Part shown: one piece after another, positions 57,657 to 64,000 of the stretch
How the letters are laid out: the number at the start of each line of letters is the position of its first letter
Numbering within the stretch: the stretch's first letter is position 1
Assembly (NCBI RefSeq): GCF_000703005.1
Contig: NZ_JNLH01000001.1
Coordinates: 2,225,001-2,289,000 of the forward strand
DNA: 64,000 nucleotides
From: Pseudobutyrivibrio ruminis HUN009
GTDB lineage: Bacteria; Bacillota; Clostridia; Lachnospirales; Lachnospiraceae
Direction of reading: 5' to 3'
The notes under the pieces: generated by a model
Database searches by the model: none
What the model was told of the DNA's origin: nothing
What the model saw: only the letters and a program-made list of their open reading frames with translations
Translations under genes and position numbers: made by a program

Positions 57657-58667
57657 TTAAAATTTACCAGCAGTAGCAGCTTCCTCAACAGAAACAGCAA
57701 CAGCAACTGTTGCACCTACCATTGGGTTGTTACCCATACCGATAAGACCCATCATCTCAACGTGTGCAGGAACTGAAGATGAACCAGCGAACTGAGCATC
57801 TGAGTGCATACGTCCAAGAGTATCTGTCATACCGTATGAAGCAGGACCTGCTGCCATGTTATCTGGGTGAAGTGTACGTCCTGTACCACCGCCTGAAGCA
57901 ACTGAGAAGTACTTCTTGCCGAGTTCAACGCACTCCTTCTTGTATGTACCAGCTACTGGATGCTGGAAACGTGTTGGGTTTGTAGAGTTACCTGTGATAG
58001 ATACACCTACGTTCTCATGATGCATGATAGCAACACCTTCCTGAACATCATCAGCGCCGTAGCACTTAACTGTAGCACGAAGACCATTTGAGTATGCCTT
58101 CTCTGATACAATGTTAAGCTTAGCTTCCTTGTAATCGTACTTTGTCTCAACATATGTGAAACCATTGATACGAGAAATAATCTGAGCAGCATCCTTTCCA
58201 AGACCGTTAAGGATTACTCTAAGAGGCTTCTTACGAACCTTGTTAGCCTTCTCAGCGATACCGATAGCACCTTCAGCAGCAGCGAATGACTCGTGACCTG
58301 CTAAGAAACAGAAGCACTCTGTCTCCTCCTCAAGGAGCATCTTTCCAAGGTTACCATGTCCAAGACCAACCTTACGGTGATCAGCAACAGAACCTGGAAT
58401 ACAGAAAGACTGAAGTCCCTCTCCGATTGCTGCAGCTGCATCAGCAGCCTTGCGGCAATTCTTCTTAATAGCGATTGCAGCACCTACAGTGTAAGCCCAG
58501 CAAGCGTTCTCGAAGCAGATAGGCTGAATCTTCTTTACCTGCTCGTATACATCAAGACCTGCGTCCTTAGTAATCTTCTCAGCTTCTTCGATTGAGCTGA
58601 TACCATACTTATTAAGAACTGCGTTAATCTGATCAATTCTTCTCTCATATGATTCAAATAAAGCCAT
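57657..58667 (-). CDS. GGGtGRT protein, uncharacterised family
   Basis: A 336-aa protein with the family-defining GGGTGRT at residues 259-265, in SVASGGGTGRTLHPDN. An Ala-rich helical N-terminus contains CFENACWAYTVGAAIAIKKN. The middle segment resembles a nucleotide- or metal-binding alpha/beta domain (VAIMHHENVGVSITGNSTNP). There is no signal peptide, and the function is unknown. The gene follows the IscU-like scaffold gene by 21 bp and shares its strand, and this pair is common in clostridia. Possible roles in Fe-S or related metallocluster assembly are inference from neighbourhood only. AAAGGAG precedes the ATG. Confidence 0.85.
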   Translation of the reverse strand: MALFESYERRIDQINAVLNKYGISSIEEAEKITKDAGLDVYEQVKKIQPICFENACWAYTVGAAIAIKKNCRKAADAAAAIGEGLQSFCIPGSVADHRKVGLGHGNLGKMLLEEETECFCFLAGHESFAAAEGAIGIAEKANKVRKKPLRVILNGLGKDAAQIISRINGFTYVETKYDYKEAKLNIVSEKAYSNGLRATVKCYGADDVQEGVAIMHHENVGVSITGNSTNPTRFQHPVAGTYKKECVELGKKYFSVASGGGTGRTLHPDNMAAGPASYGMTDTLGRMHSDAQFAGSSSVPAHVEMMGLIGMGNNPMVGATVAVAVSVEEAATAGKF

Positions 58668-58688
58668 TTTTGTTTCTCCTTTCCTATA

Positions 58689-59381
58689 TTATTCCTGACG
58701 TGGATCGATAATCTTTGCAGCATCGTCAACACGACCGTACTGGCCCTTTGCCTTTTCCCATGCTGTGTTAGGATCATCACCCTTCTTAATGAAGTCTGTC
58801 ATCTTTCCAAGAGAAACAAACTGATATCCGATAACTTCGTTATCATCATCAAGTGCGATACCTGTTACATAGCCTTCAGCCATTTCAAGGTAACGAACAC
58901 CCTTTTCCTTTGTTGCGTACATTGTACCAACCTGTGAACGAAGACCCTTTCCAAGATCCTCAAGACCAGCACCGATTGCAAGTCCGTCATCAGAGAATGC
59001 AGACTGTGTACGTCCGTAAACGATCTGAAGGAAAAGCTCTCTCATAGCTGTGTTGATAGCGTCGCAAACAAGGTCTGTATTAAGAGCCTCAAGGATTGTC
59101 TTTCCCTGAAGAATCTCTGCAGCCATAGCTGCTGAATGTGTCATACCTGAGCAACCAATTGTCTCAACAAGTGCTTCCTCGATAACACCATTCTTAACAT
59201 TTAAAGATAATTTGCAGGCCCCCTGCTGTGGAGCACACCAGCCAACACCGTGTGTGAAACCGCTAATATCAGAAATCTGCTTAGCGTGTACCCATTTTCC
59301 CTCTTCAGGGATAGGAGCTGGTTCATGCTTTGCGCCCTTTGCTACAGGACACATGTTTTCTACTTCTTTTGTGTAAATCAT
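58689..59381 (-). CDS. IscU/NifU-like iron-sulfur cluster scaffold-related protein
   Basis: A 230-aa protein. It starts MIYTKEVENMCPVAKGAKHE; a segment FTHGVGWCAPQQGACKLSLNVKNGVIEEALVE and ETIGCSGMTHSAAMAAEILQGK place Cys49, Cys56, Cys77 and later Cys106 around an IscU/NifU_N fold. IscU normally has three conserved cysteines; here Cys77 lies in the GCSGM-type motif. The C-terminal 90 residues are extra and beta-rich (YVTGIALDDDNEVIGYQFV), not usual in IscU. It probably carries a transient Fe-S cluster together with the GGGtGRT protein. AAAGGAG precedes the ATG. Confidence 0.8.
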   Translation of the reverse strand: MIYTKEVENMCPVAKGAKHEPAPIPEEGKWVHAKQISDISGFTHGVGWCAPQQGACKLSLNVKNGVIEEALVETIGCSGMTHSAAMAAEILQGKTILEALNTDLVCDAINTAMRELFLQIVYGRTQSAFSDDGLAIGAGLEDLGKGLRSQVGTMYATKEKGVRYLEMAEGYVTGIALDDDNEVIGYQFVSLGKMTDFIKKGDDPNTAWEKAKGQYGRVDDAAKIIDPRQE

Positions 59382-59540
59382 TGTAGAACTCCTTTCTATA
59401 ATTCCATTAATATACTGCTACCTACATTAATGACCTAATTATATAAACGCATAGAAACGCGTTATTGATTACATTTTCTCACTTTCTGTGGTTTTAGTAA
59501 AGTATTCTTTTGTATTTTCGTTAAAAAATTATCTAAATAT

Positions 59541-60302
59541 TTAGAAGCTGTGACCTCCACCTGAATGGCCACCGCCACCACCGCCGGAAAAGCCACCGCC
59601 ACCGCCAGAAAAGCCACCTCCACCACCGTGGTATGTGCTTCCAGCTGATGCAATTCTTCTACGAGTTGTATTTAGTACAGTAGATGTTCCTGCAATGGAA
59701 GCTCCAATTAGAAGCATTTCTGCAGGAGTAAATGTCTGAACCCTTGCTCTCTCTCTTACTGCTTTTAAGAAAACAAATAAGAATCCAAGAATTATAGAAA
59801 CTAGCGCTGTAACTATAAGTCTCATTGGTCTAAGGATCATTCCATCATTAATCAATGTATTGCACTGCTCAAAAACAGCATAAATGCATTCGTAGTACTC
59901 TCCATTTGACGCATATCTATAAACATTATCTGTAATATCATATGCATCTGCACTTTTTATCTCGTATTGGGCCTTTCCATATCCTGATAAGTACAACTCT
60001 CTGTTGTGCATATCAATCAAAAATGCAACACCATCTTCTCTAGAATTATAATTCTGTGTATAGAAGTCAAAAAGAATAGAATCCTCACTCTGACGATAGT
60101 TATACTCATCAGTAGTTGCTACAACATAATTGTAGCTACTATCCAAAGAATCCAGATATTCTTCTAGCTCATCATATTCATCATCGCTAAGCAAATAAGC
60201 ATCATCGATAATAGTTACATTTGATTTAGCCTCAGCACGAATTGGAAGTAAGAGACATACAACGAATAAGAATATAAAATATTTAGCCTTTCGCATTTTC
60301 AA
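59541..60302 (-). CDS. TPM-domain membrane protein with glycine-rich tail (YdjH-like)
   Basis: A 253-aa protein with an N-terminal hydrophobic signal or anchor (about 7-24), a TPM domain outside the membrane (about 30-150: VTIIDDAYLLSDDEYDELEEYLDSL, FLIDMHNRELYLSGYGKA) and one membrane helix (about 162-180). A C-terminal tail after about 224 consists of repeated GGGGGFSGGGGG units ending HSF. TPM domains are acid-phosphatase-like or quality-control modules in other systems. The start is TTG at 60302 (GGGAGG five bases upstream) or ATG at 60296. It overlaps the zinc-ribbon gene by 20 bp. Confidence 0.82.
   Translation of the reverse strand: MKMRKAKYFIFLFVVCLLLPIRAEAKSNVTIIDDAYLLSDDEYDELEEYLDSLDSSYNYVVATTDEYNYRQSEDSILFDFYTQNYNSREDGVAFLIDMHNRELYLSGYGKAQYEIKSADAYDITDNVYRYASNGEYYECIYAVFEQCNTLINDGMILRPMRLIVTALVSIILGFLFVFLKAVRERARVQTFTPAEMLLIGASIAGTSTVLNTTRRRIASAGSTYHGGGGGFSGGGGGFSGGGGGGHSGGGHSF
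59569..59629. repeat. GC-rich short tandem repeat coding for a glycine tail
   Basis: Imperfect repeats of CCACCGCCACCGCC-type units separated by GGAAAAG/AGAAAAG encode the GGGGFS repeats in the minus-strand gene. Its GC content is far above the surroundings, so the run is prone to slippage. Confidence 0.7.
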
Positions 60303-61935
60303 GCTTACCTCCCTTCTTCAAAAACTGTGGTGATGGACGTGTTGCAAGTCTGTTGTACTCTCTAACAGTACAGTCAATAGTAAAGACGATAATCGCAAAC
60401 ACGATAGCTAAAGCTATGTAATAAATAATATCGTTTGGAAGGTTGATTATTCTAATAAGAATTGCTGCAATCCATCCTAAAGTACCAAGTAAAAGAACTG
60501 TCTTCTGCCCCTTTTTAACAGCATTAAAGCCTTTAATAATGAACACAAGACTAGAAATATACATAGCTAACATGAGAATAACATTGAGCACATTCGCAAC
60601 CGCTCTTCCATTCTCAATAACATAAAGTATACCTGCTATGATAAATGCATATCCGCCCTTTAAAAGCAAAAATATAACAACGGCACCAGCACCGGAAAGT
60701 GCTGCCTTTGTTGACGATTTAGTAATCTTCTTTTTCGCTTTCTTTTTAATTGGCTTAATATTTTTGCTGGTAACAATATCCTTGCTGCCAAAATATCCCT
60801 TATCATCAAGATGATTGTCACGTCTATAGACACCATCTGCAATCTTTGCACCATAGTAAGCTATAAATGAAGAAACAAGTGCAGCAAACCCACAAAGATT
60901 CTTTATGCGATAAGTGAAGCTAAAAGTCAAGCTCAGCACAAAAAGAACTAAAAATATAACAATAGAAGCAGCAATTGCAGTGGCATACATCTTTCTTTTA
61001 TCGATAGGCATATCAGAATAAACAGCACCTGAAGCGCCATTGATTACAGAATATGAAACTCTATCATAATTACGTGTAGTCATGAAATAGACAGGAAGAT
61101 ATGCTCCTTCACATCCCTTATATTGTAGCTTCGAAGCAACATCATTATGAATTCGTTCATCTTCTCTGCTAGTCAAATCATATCCATCTGCTTTAGCTTT
61201 AACTTTGTTACAAAGTGAGTTCTTAGCCTCCTCTAATGCATCCTCAACATAGATTTCCTTATCAACAGTAGAATTTTCAACGAAAAATCCTGCCAAAAAG
61301 TTTGGATTAAACTTTTCCAATTCATTAAGTGGAAATGGATTAATTGAACCAGAAACATTGTCATCGAATGTCTGTGATGCATCAAATGGAACCTTCATAT
61401 CATCCACGTCAACTCTAACATTAAACTGGGTTTCTTTTGTAACTTCATAATCTCCACTTGTAGATGTTTTTTTACCAACAAATGAAACATCACCATCTGA
61501 CGAATAATCATAGAGATAATATGGAGTATAAAGTCCAACAAGCTTGTCAATATTGTCATCGATATTTAATCCATCAGGAACAAAATGAATATGTTTAACT
61601 TCCTCTAGATATTTTTCACGAGCTTCCTTTTTTGTGAGATTAAAAGGAAGAATATATTTAGGAACACCACTTTTAGAAAAGTGCTCCTGCATAGTAGTCT
61701 GAGTACCGCAGTATGGACAAAACTCCATACCATCGTTATCTATTACCTGAATTTCCCCAGCACAATTAGGACAGGTATAAATTGTAGTATTTATACCTGC
61801 CTCATTTTCAATATCATTACCTTTGTATGCTCTTGGATCTGTATACTGACCGCAAGAGCTACAAAGCATTTGCATACGTTCTGGCGAAAACTTCAGTTGC
61901 CCTCCACAACTTGGGCAAGGGAACATTGTAGCCAT
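60283..61935 (-). CDS. Zinc-ribbon multi-pass membrane protein (YdjG-like)
   Basis: A 550-aa protein. Two N-terminal zinc ribbons, FPCPSCGGQLKFSPERMQML with CSSCG (about 5-27) and CPNCAGEIQVIDNDGMEFCP with YCG (about 54-76), lead to a soluble domain rich in V/Y/F (about 85-310). Membrane helices follow at about 315-335, 340-360, 415-435, 450-470, 485-505 and 510-525. The fold resembles Bacillus YdjG with its TFIIB-type zinc ribbons. It is sandwiched between the SPFH and TPM genes, as in ydjGHI. The stop lies within the TPM gene start. AAGGAAG precedes the ATG. Confidence 0.78.
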   Translation of the reverse strand: MATMFPCPSCGGQLKFSPERMQMLCSSCGQYTDPRAYKGNDIENEAGINTTIYTCPNCAGEIQVIDNDGMEFCPYCGTQTTMQEHFSKSGVPKYILPFNLTKKEAREKYLEEVKHIHFVPDGLNIDDNIDKLVGLYTPYYLYDYSSDGDVSFVGKKTSTSGDYEVTKETQFNVRVDVDDMKVPFDASQTFDDNVSGSINPFPLNELEKFNPNFLAGFFVENSTVDKEIYVEDALEEAKNSLCNKVKAKADGYDLTSREDERIHNDVASKLQYKGCEGAYLPVYFMTTRNYDRVSYSVINGASGAVYSDMPIDKRKMYATAIAASIVIFLVLFVLSLTFSFTYRIKNLCGFAALVSSFIAYYGAKIADGVYRRDNHLDDKGYFGSKDIVTSKNIKPIKKKAKKKITKSSTKAALSGAGAVVIFLLLKGGYAFIIAGILYVIENGRAVANVLNVILMLAMYISSLVFIIKGFNAVKKGQKTVLLLGTLGWIAAILIRIINLPNDIIYYIALAIVFAIIVFTIDCTVREYNRLATRPSPQFLKKGGKLENAKG

Positions 61936-61950
61936 TTTCCAACTTCCTTC

Positions 61951-63132
61951 CTATGGTCTCTTAGTTCCGCAATTTACGCAGAAATTACCGTAGTTTTCAT
62001 TGCCACAATTTGGGCAGAACCATCTGCCTGGCTGAGCTGCACCTGCATCCTGAGCTGGAGCTGTCTGAGGCTGGCCCATTTGTGGCTGTACTGGCTGACC
62101 TGGCTGTCCAGCAAACTGCTGACCAGCTGCCATACCTGCTGCTCCTGCATTTAATAAATCAGCTGCATTTGCACCACCTGCCTGCATTGCCATGTTCATA
62201 CCAAAGAATCCCATAGCTGCGCCGTTTGCGTTGCCAGCTGCTGTCTTCATAGCCTCTGCCTGAGCCTGTACAAGTGTTGCACCTGCCATAGCCTGAGAAC
62301 GAAGTGCACCAGACTTCTGAAGCTCTCTAAGTAAATCAGCATCCTTATCAGGAATAACTGTTGTAAGAATCTGAACAGATGTAATTGCAAGACCGTACTT
62401 ATCTGTCCATTCCTGATCAAGCTCATCACTCATTGCCTCAGAGATTTCCTTTGTGTATGCAGGAATACCTGAAGGTCTAACGCCAAGAGCTGTAAGCTTG
62501 CCAAGCGCTGGCTGAAGGGCCTGGATAAATGTAGCACGAAGCTGATCCTGAATATCGTCAACTGTGTATTCGTTCTTTACGTTACCTGCAAGGTTAACAT
62601 AAAGCTGAGTAGGATCAGATACTCTCATGCTGTAGTTACCGTTAAGCTTAAGAGTTGTATCTAAATCTAATCCAATGTTGTTATCAAGAATTCTGAAAGG
62701 AATTGGTGAAGGTGTACCAAACTTCAAACCAACAATATCCTTAGTGTTAACGAAATAAACTCTCTGTTGAACTGGTTTCTCACCACCGAAGGTAAATCTA
62801 CGTCCGAATTCCTTAAATACATCAAGAAAGTCACCAGCAAAAATAGAAGCAGAACCATTATCTTCCCATTCATATGCACCTGCCTCTGCAGCAACATCAA
62901 TAATTCTTCCGCTATCAACTAAAAGAGCACACTGACCTTCGTTTACAATAATTGCAGAGCCATGTGAAATAACATCAACATCCCCCTGAGTGTTTGTACC
63001 GCGGCCAGTCATCTTGTGAACAGCTCTTTTAACAAGTACATCTGATGCCATTGAATCAGATACGAATAATTCTTTCCACTGATTTGCAAGTTCACCAGAC
63101 ACTGAGCCTTTAACTGCTTGAATAAGTCCCAT
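61951..63132 (-). CDS. SPFH-domain protein with C-terminal zinc ribbon (YdjI-like)
   Basis: A 393-aa protein. The SPFH/virion core protein-like domain (about 25-270) contains GSAIIVNEGQCALLVDSGRIIDVAAEAG, VYFVNTKDIVGLKFGTP and LGVRPSGIPAYTKEISEAMSDEL. An Ala/Gln-rich helix (about 270-330) and a Pro/Gln-rich linker (PGQPGQPVQPQMGQPQTAPA) precede a zinc ribbon, FCPNCGNENYGNFCVNCGTKRP. The arrangement SPFH-zinc ribbon-TPM matches Bacillus ydjI-ydjG-ydjH, linked to membrane stress, but no PspA-like ydjF gene is nearby. GGGAGG precedes the ATG. Confidence 0.85.
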   Translation of the reverse strand: MGLIQAVKGSVSGELANQWKELFVSDSMASDVLVKRAVHKMTGRGTNTQGDVDVISHGSAIIVNEGQCALLVDSGRIIDVAAEAGAYEWEDNGSASIFAGDFLDVFKEFGRRFTFGGEKPVQQRVYFVNTKDIVGLKFGTPSPIPFRILDNNIGLDLDTTLKLNGNYSMRVSDPTQLYVNLAGNVKNEYTVDDIQDQLRATFIQALQPALGKLTALGVRPSGIPAYTKEISEAMSDELDQEWTDKYGLAITSVQILTTVIPDKDADLLRELQKSGALRSQAMAGATLVQAQAEAMKTAAGNANGAAMGFFGMNMAMQAGGANAADLLNAGAAGMAAGQQFAGQPGQPVQPQMGQPQTAPAQDAGAAQPGRWFCPNCGNENYGNFCVNCGTKRP

Positions 63133-63181
63133 TTTTATAAATCCTCCCTAATAAAAATAATCTTTATTTAGTTTAACAAAA

Positions 63182-63209
63182 AAGACCCATTCTTTAAAGA
63201 ACGGGTCTT
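63182..63209 (-). terminator. Terminator of the beta-helix protein gene
   Basis: Arms AAGACCC (63182-63188) / GGGTCTT (63203-63209) and inner TTCTTT/AAAGAA form a long hairpin. The A/C apposition on the plus strand is a G-U pair in minus-strand RNA. It is flanked by T-rich sequence on that strand (TTTTTTGTT). Confidence 0.75.
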
Positions 63210-63225
63210 AAAAAATTTAACTTTT

Positions 63226-63894
63226 TTAGTTTTTCTTAACGATGTTGTCCTGGCTCTTGAAAATGCTATCTGCCTCAACCACTCCTCTTACAGAAGAAAG
63301 TGGATAAACATTTGAACGAGGGCAAACTACTGTGCCAGGGTTGAGAACTGAGTTACATCCAACCTCTACATTGTCTCCAAGCATAGCTCCGAATTTCTTT
63401 AATCCTGTTTCAATTTTCTCTCCATCACGCGATTTTACAACAACAAGAGTCTTGTCCTGCTTTACATTTGATGTGATTGAACCAGCACCCATATGAGACT
63501 TGTAACCAAGAACTGAATCACCAACATAGTTGTAATGAGGTACCTGTACGTTATTAAAAAGAACAACATTTTTAAGCTCTGTAGAGTTACCAACTACACA
63601 GTTCTTTCCAACGATAGCTGAACCTCTAATAAAAGCGCACTGACGAACCTCAGCATCCTCATCAATGATAAGAGGTCCGTTTAGATATGCAGAATCAAAA
63701 ACCTTAGCTGACTTAGCTACCCAAACATCCTCTCCTCTTTTCTCGAACTTCTCTGGATCAAGTGTTGGGCCAAGCTTTTTGATGAACTCAGAAATCTCTG
63801 GAAGAACCTCCCATGGATATTCCTTTCCATCAAACAAGTCTTTAGCGATAGTTTCGTCTAAATTATACATAGATTTAATTTTTGTCTGTTCCAT
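63226..63894 (-). CDS. Left-handed beta-helix (LbetaH) acyl/nucleotidyl-transferase-like protein
   Basis: A 222-aa protein. An N-terminal helix (about 1-55) leads to hexapeptide repeats (about 60-220): VWVAKSAKVFDSAYLNGPL, IIDEDAEVRQCAFIRGSAIVGKNCVVGNSTELKNVVLF and LGDNVEVGCNSVLNPGTVV. The motif VPHYNYVGDSVLGYKSHMGAG resembles the GlmU C-terminal acetyltransferase active-site His and glycine loop. No Rossmann uridylyltransferase domain is present, so it is an acyltransferase-like or stand-alone LbetaH domain, often annotated as UDP-GlcNAc pyrophosphorylase-related. The substrate is unknown. AAAGGGA precedes the ATG. Confidence 0.82.
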   Translation of the reverse strand: MEQTKIKSMYNLDETIAKDLFDGKEYPWEVLPEISEFIKKLGPTLDPEKFEKRGEDVWVAKSAKVFDSAYLNGPLIIDEDAEVRQCAFIRGSAIVGKNCVVGNSTELKNVVLFNNVQVPHYNYVGDSVLGYKSHMGAGSITSNVKQDKTLVVVKSRDGEKIETGLKKFGAMLGDNVEVGCNSVLNPGTVVCPRSNVYPLSSVRGVVEADSIFKSQDNIVKKN

Positions 63895-63918
63895 AATGTT
63901 CCCTTTCTTATATGTAAA

Positions 63919-64000
63919 TTACTTTGCATCTGAATAATTATCGAACTCAAACTCAGTTCTGCAATCGTCATTGAGCTTAAGTCTCGCATCAAAGAATAAA
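63919..64000 (-). CDS. Partial gene, C-terminal 26 codons of an unrecognised protein
   Basis: The last 26 codons of a minus-strand gene, whose N-terminus lies outside the window, end at TAA (63919-63921). The visible peptide FFDARLKLNDDCRTEFEFDN followed by YSDAK is too short to assign. It is followed 25 bp later by the beta-helix gene, so the two are likely in one transcription unit. Confidence 0.4.
   Translation of the reverse strand, partial: LFFDARLKLNDDCRTEFEFDNYSDAK

Noticed and set aside
61681..62154. Plus-strand 157-codon frame spanning the zinc-ribbon and SPFH genes
   Set aside because: It crosses a real gene boundary antisense, and its Trp/Cys/Leu composition reflects reverse reading of CxxC and Gln-rich segments.

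Overview
The window is a gene-dense, low-GC, AT-biased stretch of an anaerobic Firmicute chromosome, most likely a rumen or gut Lachnospiraceae (Butyrivibrio/Pseudobutyrivibrio type). Supporting this are the family-typical gene set (GGGtGRT protein beside an IscU-like scaffold, GlnRS in a Firmicute, IreB, RNase J, DUF1292, DUF2225, the giant helical protein beside an Hsp70-like protein, AP2-domain protein), strong AGGAGG ribosome sites, several TTG starts, and rho-independent hairpins at most gene ends. This assignment is inference from gene content. There is no rRNA, no CRISPR, no insertion sequence and no prophage. The only RNA gene seen is tmRNA.

Layout. 1-9.8 kb: a partial gene, an MFS transporter, an exported phosphodiesterase-like protein, then a four-gene operon of unknown function read leftward from a promoter at about 9.8 kb: a 1169-aa repeat protein, an Hsp70/actin-like ATPase fold, a helical protein and a coiled-coil membrane protein. 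9.8-14.4 kb: metabolic and wall genes (PLP aminotransferase, GH25 lysozyme, acetyltransferase, phosphoglycolate phosphatase, DD-carboxypeptidase). 14.5-18.5 kb: a ribosome-rescue and RNA-decay cluster secG-rnr-smpB-maf-ssrA. 18.6-22.2 kb: CmpB-like membrane protein, yajC, tgt, aroC. 22.3-29.3 kb: lactonase, TrhP-type U32 protein with TrmR, RNase J, DUF1292, ruvX, ireB, mtaB. 29.4-37.3 kb: an HPr-like protein without the catalytic histidine, thiI with its cysteine desulfurase, rsmE, prmA, DUF2225, glnS and a rhomboid-like pseudoprotease. 37.4-46.9 kb: a complete sugar-sensing and uptake module. 47-53.5 kb: azlCD, AP2 protein, ilvC-ilvN, phosphopantetheinyl transferase, a CgeB-like glycosyltransferase and a DRE-TIM aldolase. 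53.6-57.5 kb: two tandem chemoreceptors. 57.6-59.4 kb: GGGtGRT and the Fe-S scaffold-like protein. 59.5-63.1 kb: TPM, zinc-ribbon membrane protein and SPFH protein. 63.2-64 kb: a left-handed beta-helix protein and a partial gene.

Themes. Translation and tRNA modification are strongly represented (tgt, trhP-trmR, mtaB, thiI plus desulfurase, rsmE, prmA, glnS, tmRNA/SmpB/RNase R). The sugar module couples a ChvE/MmsA/MmsB-type importer to a Cache histidine kinase, an AraC-type response regulator and two membrane-tethered sugar-binding proteins, one with a clear MglB-type calcium loop. This resembles XylFII-LytS-YesN three-component sensing.

The strongest candidates for undescribed biology are the 2.9-9.7 kb Hsp70-like/giant-protein operon, whose promoter carries a perfect 14-bp palindrome in its spacer; the doubled tethered sugar sensors; the GGGtGRT/IscU-like pair; and an AP2 protein that looks like a domesticated HNH homing endonuclease. 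All promoter and hairpin calls were read by eye. No homology search was possible, so family names rest on motif recognition.
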